NCBI GenBank assembly: GCA_019635315.1
Contig: JAHBZT010000001.1
Span: 1,410,001-1,474,000 of the forward strand
Origin: Rubrivivax sp.
GTDB lineage: Bacteria; Pseudomonadota; Gammaproteobacteria; Burkholderiales; Burkholderiaceae_C
Reading direction: 5' to 3'
DNA: 64,000 bases
Program-made: the position numbers and the translations under genes
Part shown: one piece after another, positions 43,184-51,734 of the stretch
How positions within the stretch are numbered: position 1 is the first letter of the stretch
How the letters are laid out: each line of letters opens with the position of its first letter
Notes under the pieces: model-generated
Database searches by the model: none
Told to the model about the DNA's origin: nothing
What the model saw: the letters and a program-made list of their open reading frames with translations, nothing else

Positions 43184-43189
43184 TATAAT
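43184..43189 (+). promoter_or_regulatory. -10 promoter hexamer before the FmdB-type gene
   Basis: Perfect TATAAT, 31 bp upstream of the ATG at 43221, in an A+T-rich pocket (TATAATTTCCTGTTTT) that stands out from the surrounding G+C-rich DNA. No good -35 at 17 bp. Would drive fmdB and perhaps the following DUF502 and aspS genes. Confidence 0.5.
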
Positions 43190-43220
43190 TTCCTGTTTTG
43201 CGTCAAGGGTTTAGCCTGCC

Positions 43221-43568
43221 ATGCCGATCTACGCCTACCGCTGCTCGTCCTGCGGCCACGCGCAGGACCTGCTGCAGAAGATCTCCGACCCCGTGCTGAC
43301 CACCTGCCCGGCCTGCGGCGCCGAGGCGTTCACCAAGCAGGTCACGGCCGCCGGCTTCCAGCTCAAGGGCTCGGGCTGGTACGTGACCGACTTCCGCGGC
43401 GGCAGCGGCGCCGCGAAGAAGGACGCCGAGAAGGGTGCCGACAAGGGTGCCGACCAGGCGGGCGCCTCCGGCACCGCCGACAAGCCGGCCGCCGACAAGC
43501 CGGCGGTACCGGCTGCCACGGCCGCTCAGGCCGCGCCGCCCGCCGCCGCCCCGGCCGCCGGCGACTGA
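43221..43568 (+). CDS. FmdB-type zinc-ribbon protein
   Basis: 115 residues. MPIYAYRCSSCGHAQDLLQKISDP...TTCPACGAEAFTKQVTAAGFQLKGSGWYVTDFR is the CxxC...CxxC zinc ribbon of the FmdB/putative regulatory protein family, followed by a Lys/Ala/Pro-rich disordered tail. Suggested to be a small DNA-binding or regulatory protein; function not established. Position directly before DUF502 and aspS is a conserved arrangement in betaproteobacteria. Confidence 0.88.
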   Translation: MPIYAYRCSSCGHAQDLLQKISDPVLTTCPACGAEAFTKQVTAAGFQLKGSGWYVTDFRGGSGAAKKDAEKGADKGADQAGASGTADKPAADKPAVPAATAAQAAPPAAAPAAGD

Positions 43569-43599
43569 GCCGCCGCGCCCGGCCGCCCGTGCCCCGATC

Positions 43600-44247
43600 G
43601 TGAAGCGCTACTTCGTCGCCGGCCTGCTGGTCTGGTTGCCGCTGGCGATCACGATCTGGGTGCTGTCCTGGCTGCTCGGCGCCTTCGACGGCATCTTCTC
43701 GGCGCTGCTGTCGGCGCTGGAGGCCTTGCTGCCGGCGACGATCGCCGGCAGCCTGGGCCAGCTGCGCAAGATCCCGTTCCTGAGTGTGCTGGTGCTGGGT
43801 GGCATCCTGCTGGCCACCGGCATGTTCGCGACCAACATCTTCGGCGCCTGGTGGGTGCAGCAATGGGACCGCCTGCTGCACAAGATCCCCATCGTCAAGT
43901 CCATCTACAGCTCGGTGCGGCAGGTCTCGGACACGCTGTTCTCGAGCAGCGGCAATGCCTTCCGCGAGGCGGTGCTGGTGCAGTATCCGCGCCAGGGCAG
44001 CTGGACCATCGCCTTCGTCACCGGCCGGCCCGGCGGCGAGGTCGCGGCGCGCCTGCCCGGCGACTATGTCAGCGTCTACGTGCCGACGACGCCCAACCCG
44101 ACCTCGGGCTTCTTCCTGATGATGCCGCGCGCCGACGTGCTGGAGCTGCGCATGAGCGTCGACGAGGCGCTGAAATACGTCATCTCGATGGGCGTCGTCG
44201 CGCCGCCGGCCGCGCGCTCGTCGCCGGCCCTGCCGGCGCGAAATTGA
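43600..44247 (+). CDS. DUF502 family membrane protein
   Basis: 215 residues from GTG 43600 (VKRYFVAGLLVWLPLAITIWVLSW). The frame is open to 43435 but that part overlaps fmdB and is Pro/Arg-rich. Two N-terminal membrane segments (residues ~4-28 and ~65-90), then IPIVKSIYSSVRQVSDTLF, VTGRPGG and VPTTPNPTSGFFLMMPRADV, the typical DUF502 pattern. Function unknown; inner membrane. Confidence 0.88.
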   Translation: MKRYFVAGLLVWLPLAITIWVLSWLLGAFDGIFSALLSALEALLPATIAGSLGQLRKIPFLSVLVLGGILLATGMFATNIFGAWWVQQWDRLLHKIPIVKSIYSSVRQVSDTLFSSSGNAFREAVLVQYPRQGSWTIAFVTGRPGGEVAARLPGDYVSVYVPTTPNPTSGFFLMMPRADVLELRMSVDEALKYVISMGVVAPPAARSSPALPARN

Positions 44248-44351
44248 CCGGGCGGGCCGGCCCGGCAGCCGGCCTGCCCTGACGCGCTGCCCGCAGCGCG
44301 CGCAAGCGCCGCCCAAGAACACGTCCCCACCGATTTCCCCGGAGCACAAGC

Positions 44352-46142
44352 ATGAGAACGACCTACTGCGGCCTGGTCAGCGAGAAGCTGATGGACCAGA
44401 CCGTCACGCTGATGGGCTGGGCCCACCGCCGCCGCGACCATGGCGGCGTCATCTTCATCGACCTGCGCGACCGCGAAGGCCTGGTGCAGATCGTCTGCGA
44501 CCCCGACCGGCCGGCGATGTTCGCCACCGCCGAGGGCGTGCGCAACGAGTTCTGCCTGAAGGTCGTGGGCCGCGTGCGTGCGCGCCCGGCCGGCACCGAG
44601 AACGCCCAGCTGACCAGTGGCAAGGTCGAGGTGCTGGCGCACGAGCTGGAGGTGCTGAACGCGAGCGTCACGCCGCCGTTCCAGCTCGACGACGAGAACC
44701 TGTCGGAGACCGTGCGCCTGACGCACCGCGTGCTGGACCTGCGCCGGCCGCAGATGCAGAAGAACCTGATGCTGCGCTACCGCGTCGCGATCGAGGTGCG
44801 CAAGTTCCTCGACGAGCAGGGCTTCATCGACATCGAGACGCCGATGCTCACGAAGAGCACGCCCGAGGGCGCGCGCGACTACCTCGTGCCCAGCCGCGTG
44901 CACGACGGCATGTTCTTCGCGCTGCCGCAGAGCCCGCAGCTGTTCAAGCAGCTGCTGATGGTGGCCGGCTTCGACCGCTACTACCAGATCACCAAGTGCT
45001 TCCGCGACGAGGACCTGCGCGCCGACCGCCAGCCCGAGTTCACGCAGATCGACATCGAAACCAGCTTCCTCGACGAGGCCGAGATCCGCGCCATCACCGA
45101 GGCCATGGTGCGCACGGTGTTCCGCAAGACGATGGGCGTGGAGCTGCCGGTCTATGCCGAGCTGAGCTACGCCGAGGCCATGCACCGCTACGGCAGCGAC
45201 AAGCCCGACCTGCGCGTGAAGCTGGAGTTCACCGAGCTGACCGACGTGATGAAGGACGTCGACTTCAAGGTCTTCTCCGGCCCGGCCACCAGCAAGGGCG
45301 GGCGCGTCGCCGCGCTGCGCGTGCCCGGCGGCGGCGAGATGAGCCGCGGCGAGATCGACGCCTACACCGAGTTCGTCAAGATCTACGGCGCCAAGGGCCT
45401 GGCCTGGATCAAGGTCAACGACGCCGGCAAGGGGCGCGAGGGCCTGCAGAGCCCGATCGTCAAGAACCTGCACGACGCGGCGATGGCCGAGGTCATCGCG
45501 CGCACCGGCGCGCGCAACGGCGACCTGATCTTCTTCGGCGCCGACAAGGCCAAGGTCGTCAACGACGCGCTCGGCGCGCTGCGCGTGAAGATCGGCCACA
45601 GCGAATTCGGCCGCGCCAAGGGCCTGTTCGAGGACCGCTGGGCGCCGCTGTGGGTGACCGACTTCCCGATGTTCGAGTACGACGAGGACGCCGGGCGCTG
45701 GAATGCGATGCACCACCCGTTCACCAGCCCCAAGGACGGCCACGAGGAGTACATGGCCAGCGACCCCGGGCGCTGCCTGGCCAAGGCCTACGACATGGTG
45801 CTCAACGGCTGGGAGATCGGCGGCGGCTCGGTGCGCATCCATCGCGCCGACGTGCAGGCCAAGGTCTTCGAGGCGCTGGCCATCAGCCCCGAGCAGCAGC
45901 GCGTGAAGTTCGGCTTCCTGCTCGACGCGCTGCAGTACGGCGCGCCGCCGCACGGCGGCCTGGCCTTCGGGCTGGACCGCATCGCGACGCTGATGACCGG
46001 CGCCGAGAGCATCCGCGACGTGATCGCGTTCCCGAAGACGCAGCGCGCGCAGTGCCTGCTGACCGGCGCACCGAGCGTGGTCGACGAGGCGCAGCTGCGC
46101 GAGCTGCATATCCGGCTGCGCAACCCGAAGGCGCCGGCCTGA
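44352..46142 (+). CDS. aspS: aspartyl-tRNA synthetase
   Basis: 596 residues, bacterial type. N-terminal OB-fold ([31 protein letters not shown]), class II motif 2 [24 protein letters not shown] insertion domain, and motif 3 [15 protein letters not shown]. Charges tRNA-Asp; the bacterial-type enzyme may be non-discriminating (also tRNA-Asn) but this cannot be decided here. ATG 44352 has a GGAG ribosome site. Confidence 0.97.
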   Translation: MRTTYCGLVSEKLMDQTVTLMGWAHRRRDHGGVIFIDLRDREGLVQIVCDPDRPAMFATAEGVRNEFCLKVVGRVRARPAGTENAQLTSGKVEVLAHELEVLNASVTPPFQLDDENLSETVRLTHRVLDLRRPQMQKNLMLRYRVAIEVRKFLDEQGFIDIETPMLTKSTPEGARDYLVPSRVHDGMFFALPQSPQLFKQLLMVAGFDRYYQITKCFRDEDLRADRQPEFTQIDIETSFLDEAEIRAITEAMVRTVFRKTMGVELPVYAELSYAEAMHRYGSDKPDLRVKLEFTELTDVMKDVDFKVFSGPATSKGGRVAALRVPGGGEMSRGEIDAYTEFVKIYGAKGLAWIKVNDAGKGREGLQSPIVKNLHDAAMAEVIARTGARNGDLIFFGADKAKVVNDALGALRVKIGHSEFGRAKGLFEDRWAPLWVTDFPMFEYDEDAGRWNAMHHPFTSPKDGHEEYMASDPGRCLAKAYDMVLNGWEIGGGSVRIHRADVQAKVFEALAISPEQQRVKFGFLLDALQYGAPPHGGLAFGLDRIATLMTGAESIRDVIAFPKTQRAQCLLTGAPSVVDEAQLRELHIRLRNPKAPA

Positions 46143-46189
46143 TCCGCCGGCCCTGGTGGATTAGCTAAAATGGCTGCACTGAGGGCCGG

Positions 46190-46471
46190 ATGCCTGCCAT
46201 GGACGTGACCGCCACCGAAGCGAAGAACCGGCTCGGGCAGATGCTCGAGCATGCACAGCGCGAGCCGGTCTTCATCGAGAAGTTCGGGCGCCGGCACAGC
46301 GTGTTGATCTCCGCGGCGCATTACGACGCGCTGGTGGCTGCACGGGCCGGCCCGGCAGCGCGCGAAGACGCGGCGCGCGCCTTCTACGAACGGCACCGCG
46401 ACTGGGTGGATGCCCAGAATGCGCTGGTGGATCGTTACGGCATCCCGGGCGAGGAATTCCGCAGCTGGTGA
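46190..46471 (+). CDS. hybrid Phd/YefM-CcdA-type antitoxin
   Basis: 93 residues. The N-terminal half MDVTATEAKNRLGQMLEHAQREPVFIEKFGRRHSVLISAAHYDAL is a Phd/YefM DNA-binding fold. The C-terminal tail FYERHRDWVDAQNALVDRYGIPGEEFRSW matches the toxin-binding tail of CcdA antitoxins, with the W(V)xxxN...G...R.W/F pattern. The downstream CcdB gene starts by GTGA overlap, so it is the cognate antitoxin. Expected to repress its own promoter and neutralise the gyrase poison. Start at ATG 46190 (GAGGG nearby) or ATG 46199. Confidence 0.88.
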   Translation: MPAMDVTATEAKNRLGQMLEHAQREPVFIEKFGRRHSVLISAAHYDALVAARAGPAAREDAARAFYERHRDWVDAQNALVDRYGIPGEEFRSW

Positions 46472-46794
46472 GTGCGGTGGCGCAGTACGACGCCTACGAG
46501 AACCCGACCGCTTCGCAGCGCGAGGCCTTTCCCTATTTCGTCCAGTTGCAGAACGACCAGCTGGCGGAGTTCAGCACCCGGCTCGTGATGCCGCTGGCGC
46601 GCTTGCCAGCGCCGCCGGCCGAGCTGCCGCGAAGGCTGGCGCAGCCGGTGCAGGTGCGCGGCGAGCGGCTGTTTCCGGCCGCGCAGCTGTGCGCCGCGGT
46701 CCCGGCCCGGCTGCTGCGGCGGCCGGTCGCGACGCTCGGCAGCCAGGCCAGCGTCTTCGTCGATGCGCTGGGCGCCGTGGTCAGCGGTGTCTGA
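46468..46794 (+). CDS. ccdB: CcdB-family gyrase-inhibitor toxin
   Basis: 108 residues from GTG 46468, overlapping the antitoxin stop. AQYDAYENP...YFVQLQNDQLAEFSTRLVMPLA, then LYPA-like ERLFPAAQLCAAVPARLL and the C-terminal VSGV follow the CcdB pattern (VxVQSD...RxVIPLA...), slightly longer than E. coli CcdB (101). The usual C-terminal W-G-I that contacts gyrase is replaced by SGV, so potency is uncertain. Chromosomal type II toxin-antitoxin pair. Its stop overlaps the GTG of nudB. Confidence 0.85.
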   Translation: MSAVAQYDAYENPTASQREAFPYFVQLQNDQLAEFSTRLVMPLARLPAPPAELPRRLAQPVQVRGERLFPAAQLCAAVPARLLRRPVATLGSQASVFVDALGAVVSGV

Positions 46795-47287
46795 ACGCCC
46801 GCTCCCTGCACGGCGGCCACCCGCCCCTCGGTTCAAGATTCCCGAGTCGGTGCTGGTCGTGATCCACACGCCGGCGCTGGAGGTGCTGCTGATCGAGCGC
46901 GCCGACAAGCCCGGCTACTGGCAGAGCGTGACCGGCAGCCTGGATGCGCCCGACGAGCCGCTGGCCGAGACCTGCCGGCGCGAGGTGCGGGAGGAAACCG
47001 GCATCGACGCCGACGCGTCCGGCGGCGCGCTGCGCGACTGGGGCCTGACCAACCTGTACGAGATCTACCCGGTCTGGCGCCACCGCTATGCCCCGGGCGT
47101 GACGCACAACACCGAGCATGTCTTCGGCCTCACGCTGCCGGCGCGCGTGCCGGTGACGCTGAACCCGCGCGAGCACCTGGCGCACGCCTGGCTGCCCTGG
47201 CGCGAGGCGGCCGACCGCTGCTTCTCCCCCAGCAACGCCGAGGCCATCTTGCAGCTGCCGCGATTCGTGCAGCATCCGATGTCGTGA
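46787..47287 (+). CDS. nudB: dihydroneopterin triphosphate diphosphatase (Nudix)
   Basis: 166 residues from GTG 46787; a frame extension to 46763 is inside ccdB. FKIPESVLVVIHTPALEVLLIERADKPGYWQSVTGSLD and the Nudix box ending RREVREETGI (one residue longer than the standard G-x5-E spacing, as usual in betaproteobacterial NudB), then WGLTNLYEIYPVWRHRYAPGVTHNTEHVFGL. Removes pyrophosphate from dihydroneopterin triphosphate in folate synthesis. Its stop overlaps the next GTG. Confidence 0.9.
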   Translation: MSERPLPARRPPAPRFKIPESVLVVIHTPALEVLLIERADKPGYWQSVTGSLDAPDEPLAETCRREVREETGIDADASGGALRDWGLTNLYEIYPVWRHRYAPGVTHNTEHVFGLTLPARVPVTLNPREHLAHAWLPWREAADRCFSPSNAEAILQLPRFVQHPMS

Positions 47288-48093
47288 ACCAGCTCAACCC
47301 CCTGAATTCCTCGCTGCTGCCGCCGGCGACGCAGATCCACGGCCTGCGCGTGGCGACCTACAACATCCACAAGGGCGTGCGCGGCGTCGGCCCGCGCAAG
47401 CGGCTGGAGATCCACAACCTGGGGCTGGCGGTGGAGGCGCTGGACGCCGACCTCGTCTTCCTGCAGGAGGTGCGGCTGTTCCACCACCGCGAGGCGCGGC
47501 GCTTCGACCGCAGCAGCTTCGGCTGGCCCAGCCAGGGCCAGGCCGACTACCTGGCGCCCGAGGGCTACGACGTCGCCTACCGCACCAATGCCGTCACGCG
47601 CCACGGCGAGCACGGCAACGCGCTGCTGTCGCGCTGGCCGATCGGCGAGGCCGGCCACCACGATGTCAGCGACCACCGCTTCGAGCAGCGCGGCCTGCTG
47701 CACGTGCCGGTGCAATGGAACGGCGTCACGGTGCACGCGGTGGTGGTGCACTTCGGGCTCGTGCACCGCAGCCGCGTGCGCCAGGTGCAGCGGCTGGCCG
47801 AGTTCATCGAGCGCGAGGTGCCGCCCGGCGAGCGGCTGGTCGTCGCCGGCGACTTCAACGACTGGGGCGAGAAGCTCGACGGCCCGATGCGCGAGGTCGG
47901 GCTCGTGCGCGCCACCGCCCCCGGCGCGCGGCGCACCGAGACGCTGACCTTCCCGTCGTTGGCCCCGGTCTTCGCGCTCGACCGCTTCTACGTGCGCGGG
48001 CTGGCCTGCCGCTCGACGATGGTGCCGCGCGGCATGGCCTGGGCGCGCATGTCGGACCACCTGCCGCTGGTGGCGGAGCTGGAACCCGACTGA
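47284..48093 (+). CDS. endonuclease/exonuclease/phosphatase family protein
   Basis: 269 residues, GTG start overlapping the nudB stop. EEP-fold motifs TYNIHKGV, VFLQEVRLF, HGEHGNALLSRWPI, HFGLVHRSRVRQ, GDFNDWGEKLD and SDHLPLVAEL contain the metal ligands and catalytic His. Usually encoded just before clsB in betaproteobacteria, as here (TGATG junction), so a phospholipid- or nucleic-acid-phosphodiester role is possible; substrate unknown. Confidence 0.9.
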   Translation: MNQLNPLNSSLLPPATQIHGLRVATYNIHKGVRGVGPRKRLEIHNLGLAVEALDADLVFLQEVRLFHHREARRFDRSSFGWPSQGQADYLAPEGYDVAYRTNAVTRHGEHGNALLSRWPIGEAGHHDVSDHRFEQRGLLHVPVQWNGVTVHAVVVHFGLVHRSRVRQVQRLAEFIEREVPPGERLVVAGDFNDWGEKLDGPMREVGLVRATAPGARRTETLTFPSLAPVFALDRFYVRGLACRSTMVPRGMAWARMSDHLPLVAELEPD

Positions 48094-49367
48094 TGCCTGC
48101 GGGGGAGGAACTCGCGCGCCTGCGGGCCTGGACGGCCGTGCCGGCGCCGCGTTTCGTCGGCGGCAACCGCGTCGAGCTGCTGGAAGGCGGCGACGCGCTG
48201 TTCCCGGCCATGTGCGCCGCCATCGCCGCGGCCGAGCACGAGGTCTGGCTCGCGACCTACATCTTCCACGACGACGCCGCGGCGCAGCGCGTGGCCGACG
48301 CGCTGCGCGTCGCGGCGGCGCGCGGGGTCGCGGTGCACGTGGTCGTCGACGGCTTCGGGACCATCGCGACCCTGGGCCGCGTGCGCGCGCTGTTCGCCGG
48401 CAGCGCGGTGCGGCTGGAGATCTTCCGGCCGCTGGACCGCTGGTATGCGTGGCTGCAGCCGGGTCAGCTGCGCCGCCTGCACCAGAAGCTGTGCGCCTGC
48501 GACGAGTCGGTGGGTTTCGTCGGCGGCATCAACATCATCGACGACCGCAACGACCTCAACCACGGCTCCACCGACGCGCCGCGGCTGGACTTCGCGGTGC
48601 AGGTGCGCGGGCCGCTGGCGCAGTCGGTGCAGACGGCGGCGCGCGCGATGTGGGCACGCGCCCACCTCTCGCGCGCCTGGCGCGAGGAGGTGCGCGTGCT
48701 GGCGCGCAGCGCGACGCCGGTCAACGAGGCGATGACGCTGCTGCGCCAGCTGCGCGGCGCCGCCGTGCTGCCCGAGGAAGGCGACACGAGCCCGATGCGC
48801 GCCGCCTTCGTCGTGCGCGACAACCTGCGCCAGCGGCGCGCCATCGAACGCAGCTACGTCGAGGCCATCCGCCGTGCTCGCCGCCGCGTGGACCTGGCGG
48901 TGCCTTACTTCTACCCCGGCCGCGTCTTCCGCCGCGCGCTGCGCCAGGCGGCACGGCGCGGCGTGCGCGTGCGCCTGCTGCTGCAGGGCAAGGTGGACTA
49001 CCGCATCGCCGCGCTGGCCGCGCGCGCGCTGTATGCCGAACTGCAAGGCCACGGCGTGCGCATCTTCGAGTACACGCCGGCCTTCCTGCATGCCAAGGTC
49101 GCACTCGTCGACGACGACTGGGCCACGGTCGGCAGCTCCAACATCGACCCGCTGTCGCTGCTGCTCAACCTGGAAGCCAACGTCGTCGTGCGCGACGCCG
49201 ACTTCGCGCGCACGCTGGCCGAGCGCTTCGAGGCGGCGTTCGCGGTCTCGCAGGAGGTCGTCGGGGCGCCACGCACGAGCGGCTGGCGCGGCTGGCTGCA
49301 GCGCGCCGCGGTGGCCTGGATCGCCAACGTCTACCTGCGCGTGGCCGGCATCACCGGCCGCTACTGA
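48093..49367 (+). CDS. clsB: cardiolipin synthase ClsB
   Basis: 424 residues from ATG 48093, overlapping the previous stop; the frame open to 47715 is a shadow. Phospholipase D superfamily with two HKD motifs: HQKLCACD...GGINIIDD and HAKVALVDDDWATVGSSNID. No N-terminal membrane segments, as in ClsB. Condenses phosphatidylglycerol with a second phospholipid to cardiolipin at the inner membrane. Confidence 0.93.
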   Translation: MPAGEELARLRAWTAVPAPRFVGGNRVELLEGGDALFPAMCAAIAAAEHEVWLATYIFHDDAAAQRVADALRVAAARGVAVHVVVDGFGTIATLGRVRALFAGSAVRLEIFRPLDRWYAWLQPGQLRRLHQKLCACDESVGFVGGINIIDDRNDLNHGSTDAPRLDFAVQVRGPLAQSVQTAARAMWARAHLSRAWREEVRVLARSATPVNEAMTLLRQLRGAAVLPEEGDTSPMRAAFVVRDNLRQRRAIERSYVEAIRRARRRVDLAVPYFYPGRVFRRALRQAARRGVRVRLLLQGKVDYRIAALAARALYAELQGHGVRIFEYTPAFLHAKVALVDDDWATVGSSNIDPLSLLLNLEANVVVRDADFARTLAERFEAAFAVSQEVVGAPRTSGWRGWLQRAAVAWIANVYLRVAGITGRY

Positions 49368-49377
49368 CGACAGGCTC

Positions 49378-49416
49378 GGCGGCCGCGCTGCGCCCGGCTC
49401 GATCCGCCGGGCCGCC
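49378..49416. terminator. possible bidirectional hairpin between clsB and DUF805
   Basis: 7-bp arms 49378-49384 and 49410-49416 with further complementary C/G runs inside, in the 52-bp gap between the convergent stops. No T tract. Confidence 0.35.
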
Positions 49417-49419
49417 CCC

Positions 49420-49818
49420 TCAGGCCAGGTCGCCGGGCTCCGGTCCGTACCGGTTGGCGCCGGGCGTGCCGCGCAGGAAGCCGCAGGCCACGAGTGTCCA
49501 CAGCCAGCCCAGCACGGGCACCAGCCACAGCAGCGTCCACCACGCGGAGCGGTCGCGGTCGTGCCAGCGCTTGGCCGTGACCGCCAGCAGCGGCCACAGC
49601 AGCAGCACGTTGATGGCGCGCTCGCTCGCCACTTCCGGCAGCCGCGCGATACCCGCCAGCAGCCCGAGCACCAGGCCCGCACCGGCCGGGAGCAGCAGCC
49701 CCCAGAGCCAGAAGTCGCGCCGGCCGATACGGCCGCGCGGGTCCAGCAGCATGCGCCAGGGCGGCATGCGTTCGGCAAACGGGTCCAGCTCCGGTGCGGG
49801 CATCGCGGGCGTCGTCAT
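49420..49818 (-). CDS. DUF805 family inner-membrane protein
   Basis: 132 residues from ATG 49818 (MTTPAMPAPELDPFAE). DPRGRIGRRDFWLWGLLLPAGAGLVLGLL, KRWHDRDRSAWWTLLWLVPVLGWLWTLVACGFLRGTPGANRYGP carries the R-x2-F-W, RWHD and G-x-N-x-YG-P features of DUF805, with 3-4 membrane helices. Function unknown. A much longer open frame to 51072 is antisense to the patatin gene. Confidence 0.88.
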   Translation of the reverse strand: MTTPAMPAPELDPFAERMPPWRMLLDPRGRIGRRDFWLWGLLLPAGAGLVLGLLAGIARLPEVASERAINVLLLWPLLAVTAKRWHDRDRSAWWTLLWLVPVLGWLWTLVACGFLRGTPGANRYGPEPGDLA

Positions 49819-49851
49819 GCCGCCAGTATGCCGGCAGGGTACGCTCGCCTC

Positions 49852-50973
49852 ATGGCCACCCGACGACGCCCCGGCGTCCCGACCACGACATCGACCGCGA
49901 CCCGGACCGCTGCCGCGGCCCCGGCGGGGCGCACGCGCGGCACGCCGCCGCCGATCGACCTGGCGCTGCAGGGCGGCGGCTCGCACGGCGCCTTCACCTG
50001 GGGTGTGCTCGACCGGTTGCTGGAGGACGAGGAGCTCTGCTTCGACGGCGTCTCCGGCACCAGCGCCGGAGCGCTGAACGCCGCGGTGATGGCCTGCGGC
50101 CTGGCCGCTGGCGGCCGCGCCGGCGCGCGCGCGGCGCTGGACGCGTTCTGGAACGACATCGCATCGCACGGCCGCTGCTTCGGCCAGGGCACGCCCTGGG
50201 CCGTCGACCTCAGCGCCGCATGGCCGCTGGCCTGGCCGGCCGAGGCCAACCCGTTCCACGCCTGGACCAGCCAGTGGCTGCGCTGGCTGAGCCCCTACCA
50301 GTGGAACCCGCTGGGCCTGGACCCGCTGCGCGACGTCGTGCAGCGCCACGTGCGGCCGGCCGACCTGCGGCGCGCCCCGGTCGCGGTCTTCGTCACCGCG
50401 ACCTCGGTGCGCAGCGGCCAGCCGCGCGTCTTCTCGGCCAGCGACCTGAGCGTCGACGCGCTGCTCGCGTCCGCCTGCCTGCCGCAGCTGTTCCGCGCCG
50501 TGCACATCGACGGCGAGCCCTACTGGGACGGCGGCTACAGCGGCAACCCGGCGCTGTGGCCGCTGATCTACCGCACCTCGGCGCTGGACCTGGTGCTGGT
50601 GCGCATCAACCCGCTGGAACGGACGCGGCTGCCGTCCACCGCCGACGAGATCGCCGACCGTGTCAACGAGATCACGTTCAACGCCGGGCTGATCGGCGAA
50701 CTGCGCGCCATCGCCTTCGTGCACAAGCTGGTCAGCGAGGGCCGCGTCGACCCCGGCCGCTACAAGGACCTGCGGCTGCACATGGTGGCCGACGACGAAG
50801 GGCTGGCACCGCTGCCGCCTTCGAGCAAGCTCAATACCGAGCGCTCGTTCCTGCTGCGCCTGCGCGCCCTGGGCCGCGACGCCGCCGAGCGCTGGCTGCA
50901 GGCGCACCGCGGCGATCTCGGCCGGCGCTCGTCGCTGGACGTGCGGGCGACCTTCCTGGAACGCCAGCGCTGA
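49852..50973 (+). CDS. patatin-like phospholipase
   Basis: 373 residues from ATG 49852 (an in-frame ATG at 49828 is also possible). Disordered Thr/Ala-rich N terminus, then the oxyanion glycine loop LALQGGGSHGAFTWGVLD, nucleophile elbow GVSGTSAGALNA (G-x-S-x-G) and catalytic Asp in YWDGGYSGNPAL. Ser-Asp dyad acyl hydrolase acting on membrane lipids or polyhydroxyalkanoate-related substrates. The gene is divergent from DUF805 with only 33 bp between starts. Confidence 0.9.
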   Translation: MATRRRPGVPTTTSTATRTAAAAPAGRTRGTPPPIDLALQGGGSHGAFTWGVLDRLLEDEELCFDGVSGTSAGALNAAVMACGLAAGGRAGARAALDAFWNDIASHGRCFGQGTPWAVDLSAAWPLAWPAEANPFHAWTSQWLRWLSPYQWNPLGLDPLRDVVQRHVRPADLRRAPVAVFVTATSVRSGQPRVFSASDLSVDALLASACLPQLFRAVHIDGEPYWDGGYSGNPALWPLIYRTSALDLVLVRINPLERTRLPSTADEIADRVNEITFNAGLIGELRAIAFVHKLVSEGRVDPGRYKDLRLHMVADDEGLAPLPPSSKLNTERSFLLRLRALGRDAAERWLQAHRGDLGRRSSLDVRATFLERQR

Positions 50974-50989
50974 CATGCGGGGCGGGTCG

Positions 50990-51720
50990 GTGAGGGCGGC
51001 TTGCGGCGCATTGCGGTCGTTCATGGCGCGGCGCTGTTCGTTCGTTCTGACATTCGAGCAGCGAAGCCGCATGGGGGCAGCCCGTATCGCCCAGAGTCCG
51101 GCGGTCGGCGCTGCGCGCCGACTGCCCTGCGATGCTCGGGCTCCTGGCCCGCCGCCAACTCACTTCGCTCACTTCGTTCGCTCCGTTCGGACACCGGCGG
51201 CGAGTCAGTCTTGGAGGCGCGCTGCGCGCGCGGCCAGGAGCCCTGCGCTTCTCGGCGCCTCCCATGGGCGCTACGGGCTGCCCCCACGCGGCTTCGCGAC
51301 ACGGCGGTGGCGTGCCAGCACCTCGCACGCCAATGTCGGTGGACTTCGCGCCAGGCGGTACCCGCTGCCGGCGATGTGTGAAGCGCCGAGCAGCACAGCT
51401 TCGGGGTCGGCGCGCACGCAGTGCGCGCCTCGACAACTGACTCGCCGCCGATGTCCGAACGGAGCGAACGCAGTGAGCGAAGTGAGTTGGGCGGCGCGAC
51501 CCCGAAGCGAGCAGCGCAGGGAAGTCGCCGCCGCAGGCGGCGACCGCGGAACCCTGAGCCGGGAGCGGGTACCGCCTGGCGCGACGCGGTGGCACATGAA
51601 GTCCGAACTTGTGGCTCCAACTCGTGGGCGAGCACCCGCCCAACGAACGACCGCAATGCGCCGCCAGCCGCCGCTCGACACACAATGCCGTCCGATGCGT
51701 GGTCATTCGTTCGGCGTGCG
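50990..51720. repeat. 0.7-kb non-coding mosaic of inverted repeats
   Basis: 761 bp (50974-51734) separate two genes and contain no credible ORF. Instead there are at least four pairs of inverted copies. The best is 53 bp at 51156-51208 against 51437-51489 (two mismatches), made of GAGCGAA/GTGAGCG-like words. Others are 51347-51366 against 51564-51583 (20 of 20), 51065-51089 against 51276-51300 (one mismatch) and the GGCGCATTGCGGTCGTTC segment near 51004-51021 against its complement near 51640-51665. The pairs are nested around ~51.32 kb. Looks like fused copies of a short interspersed palindromic element. Confidence 0.8.
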
Positions 51721-51734
51721 GCCGAGCCGCTGAC

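Noticed and set aside
50974-51734. Several open frames of 100-290 codons on both strands
   Set aside because: They overlap in all frames, have biased Arg/Ser/Pro composition and follow from the inverted repeats.
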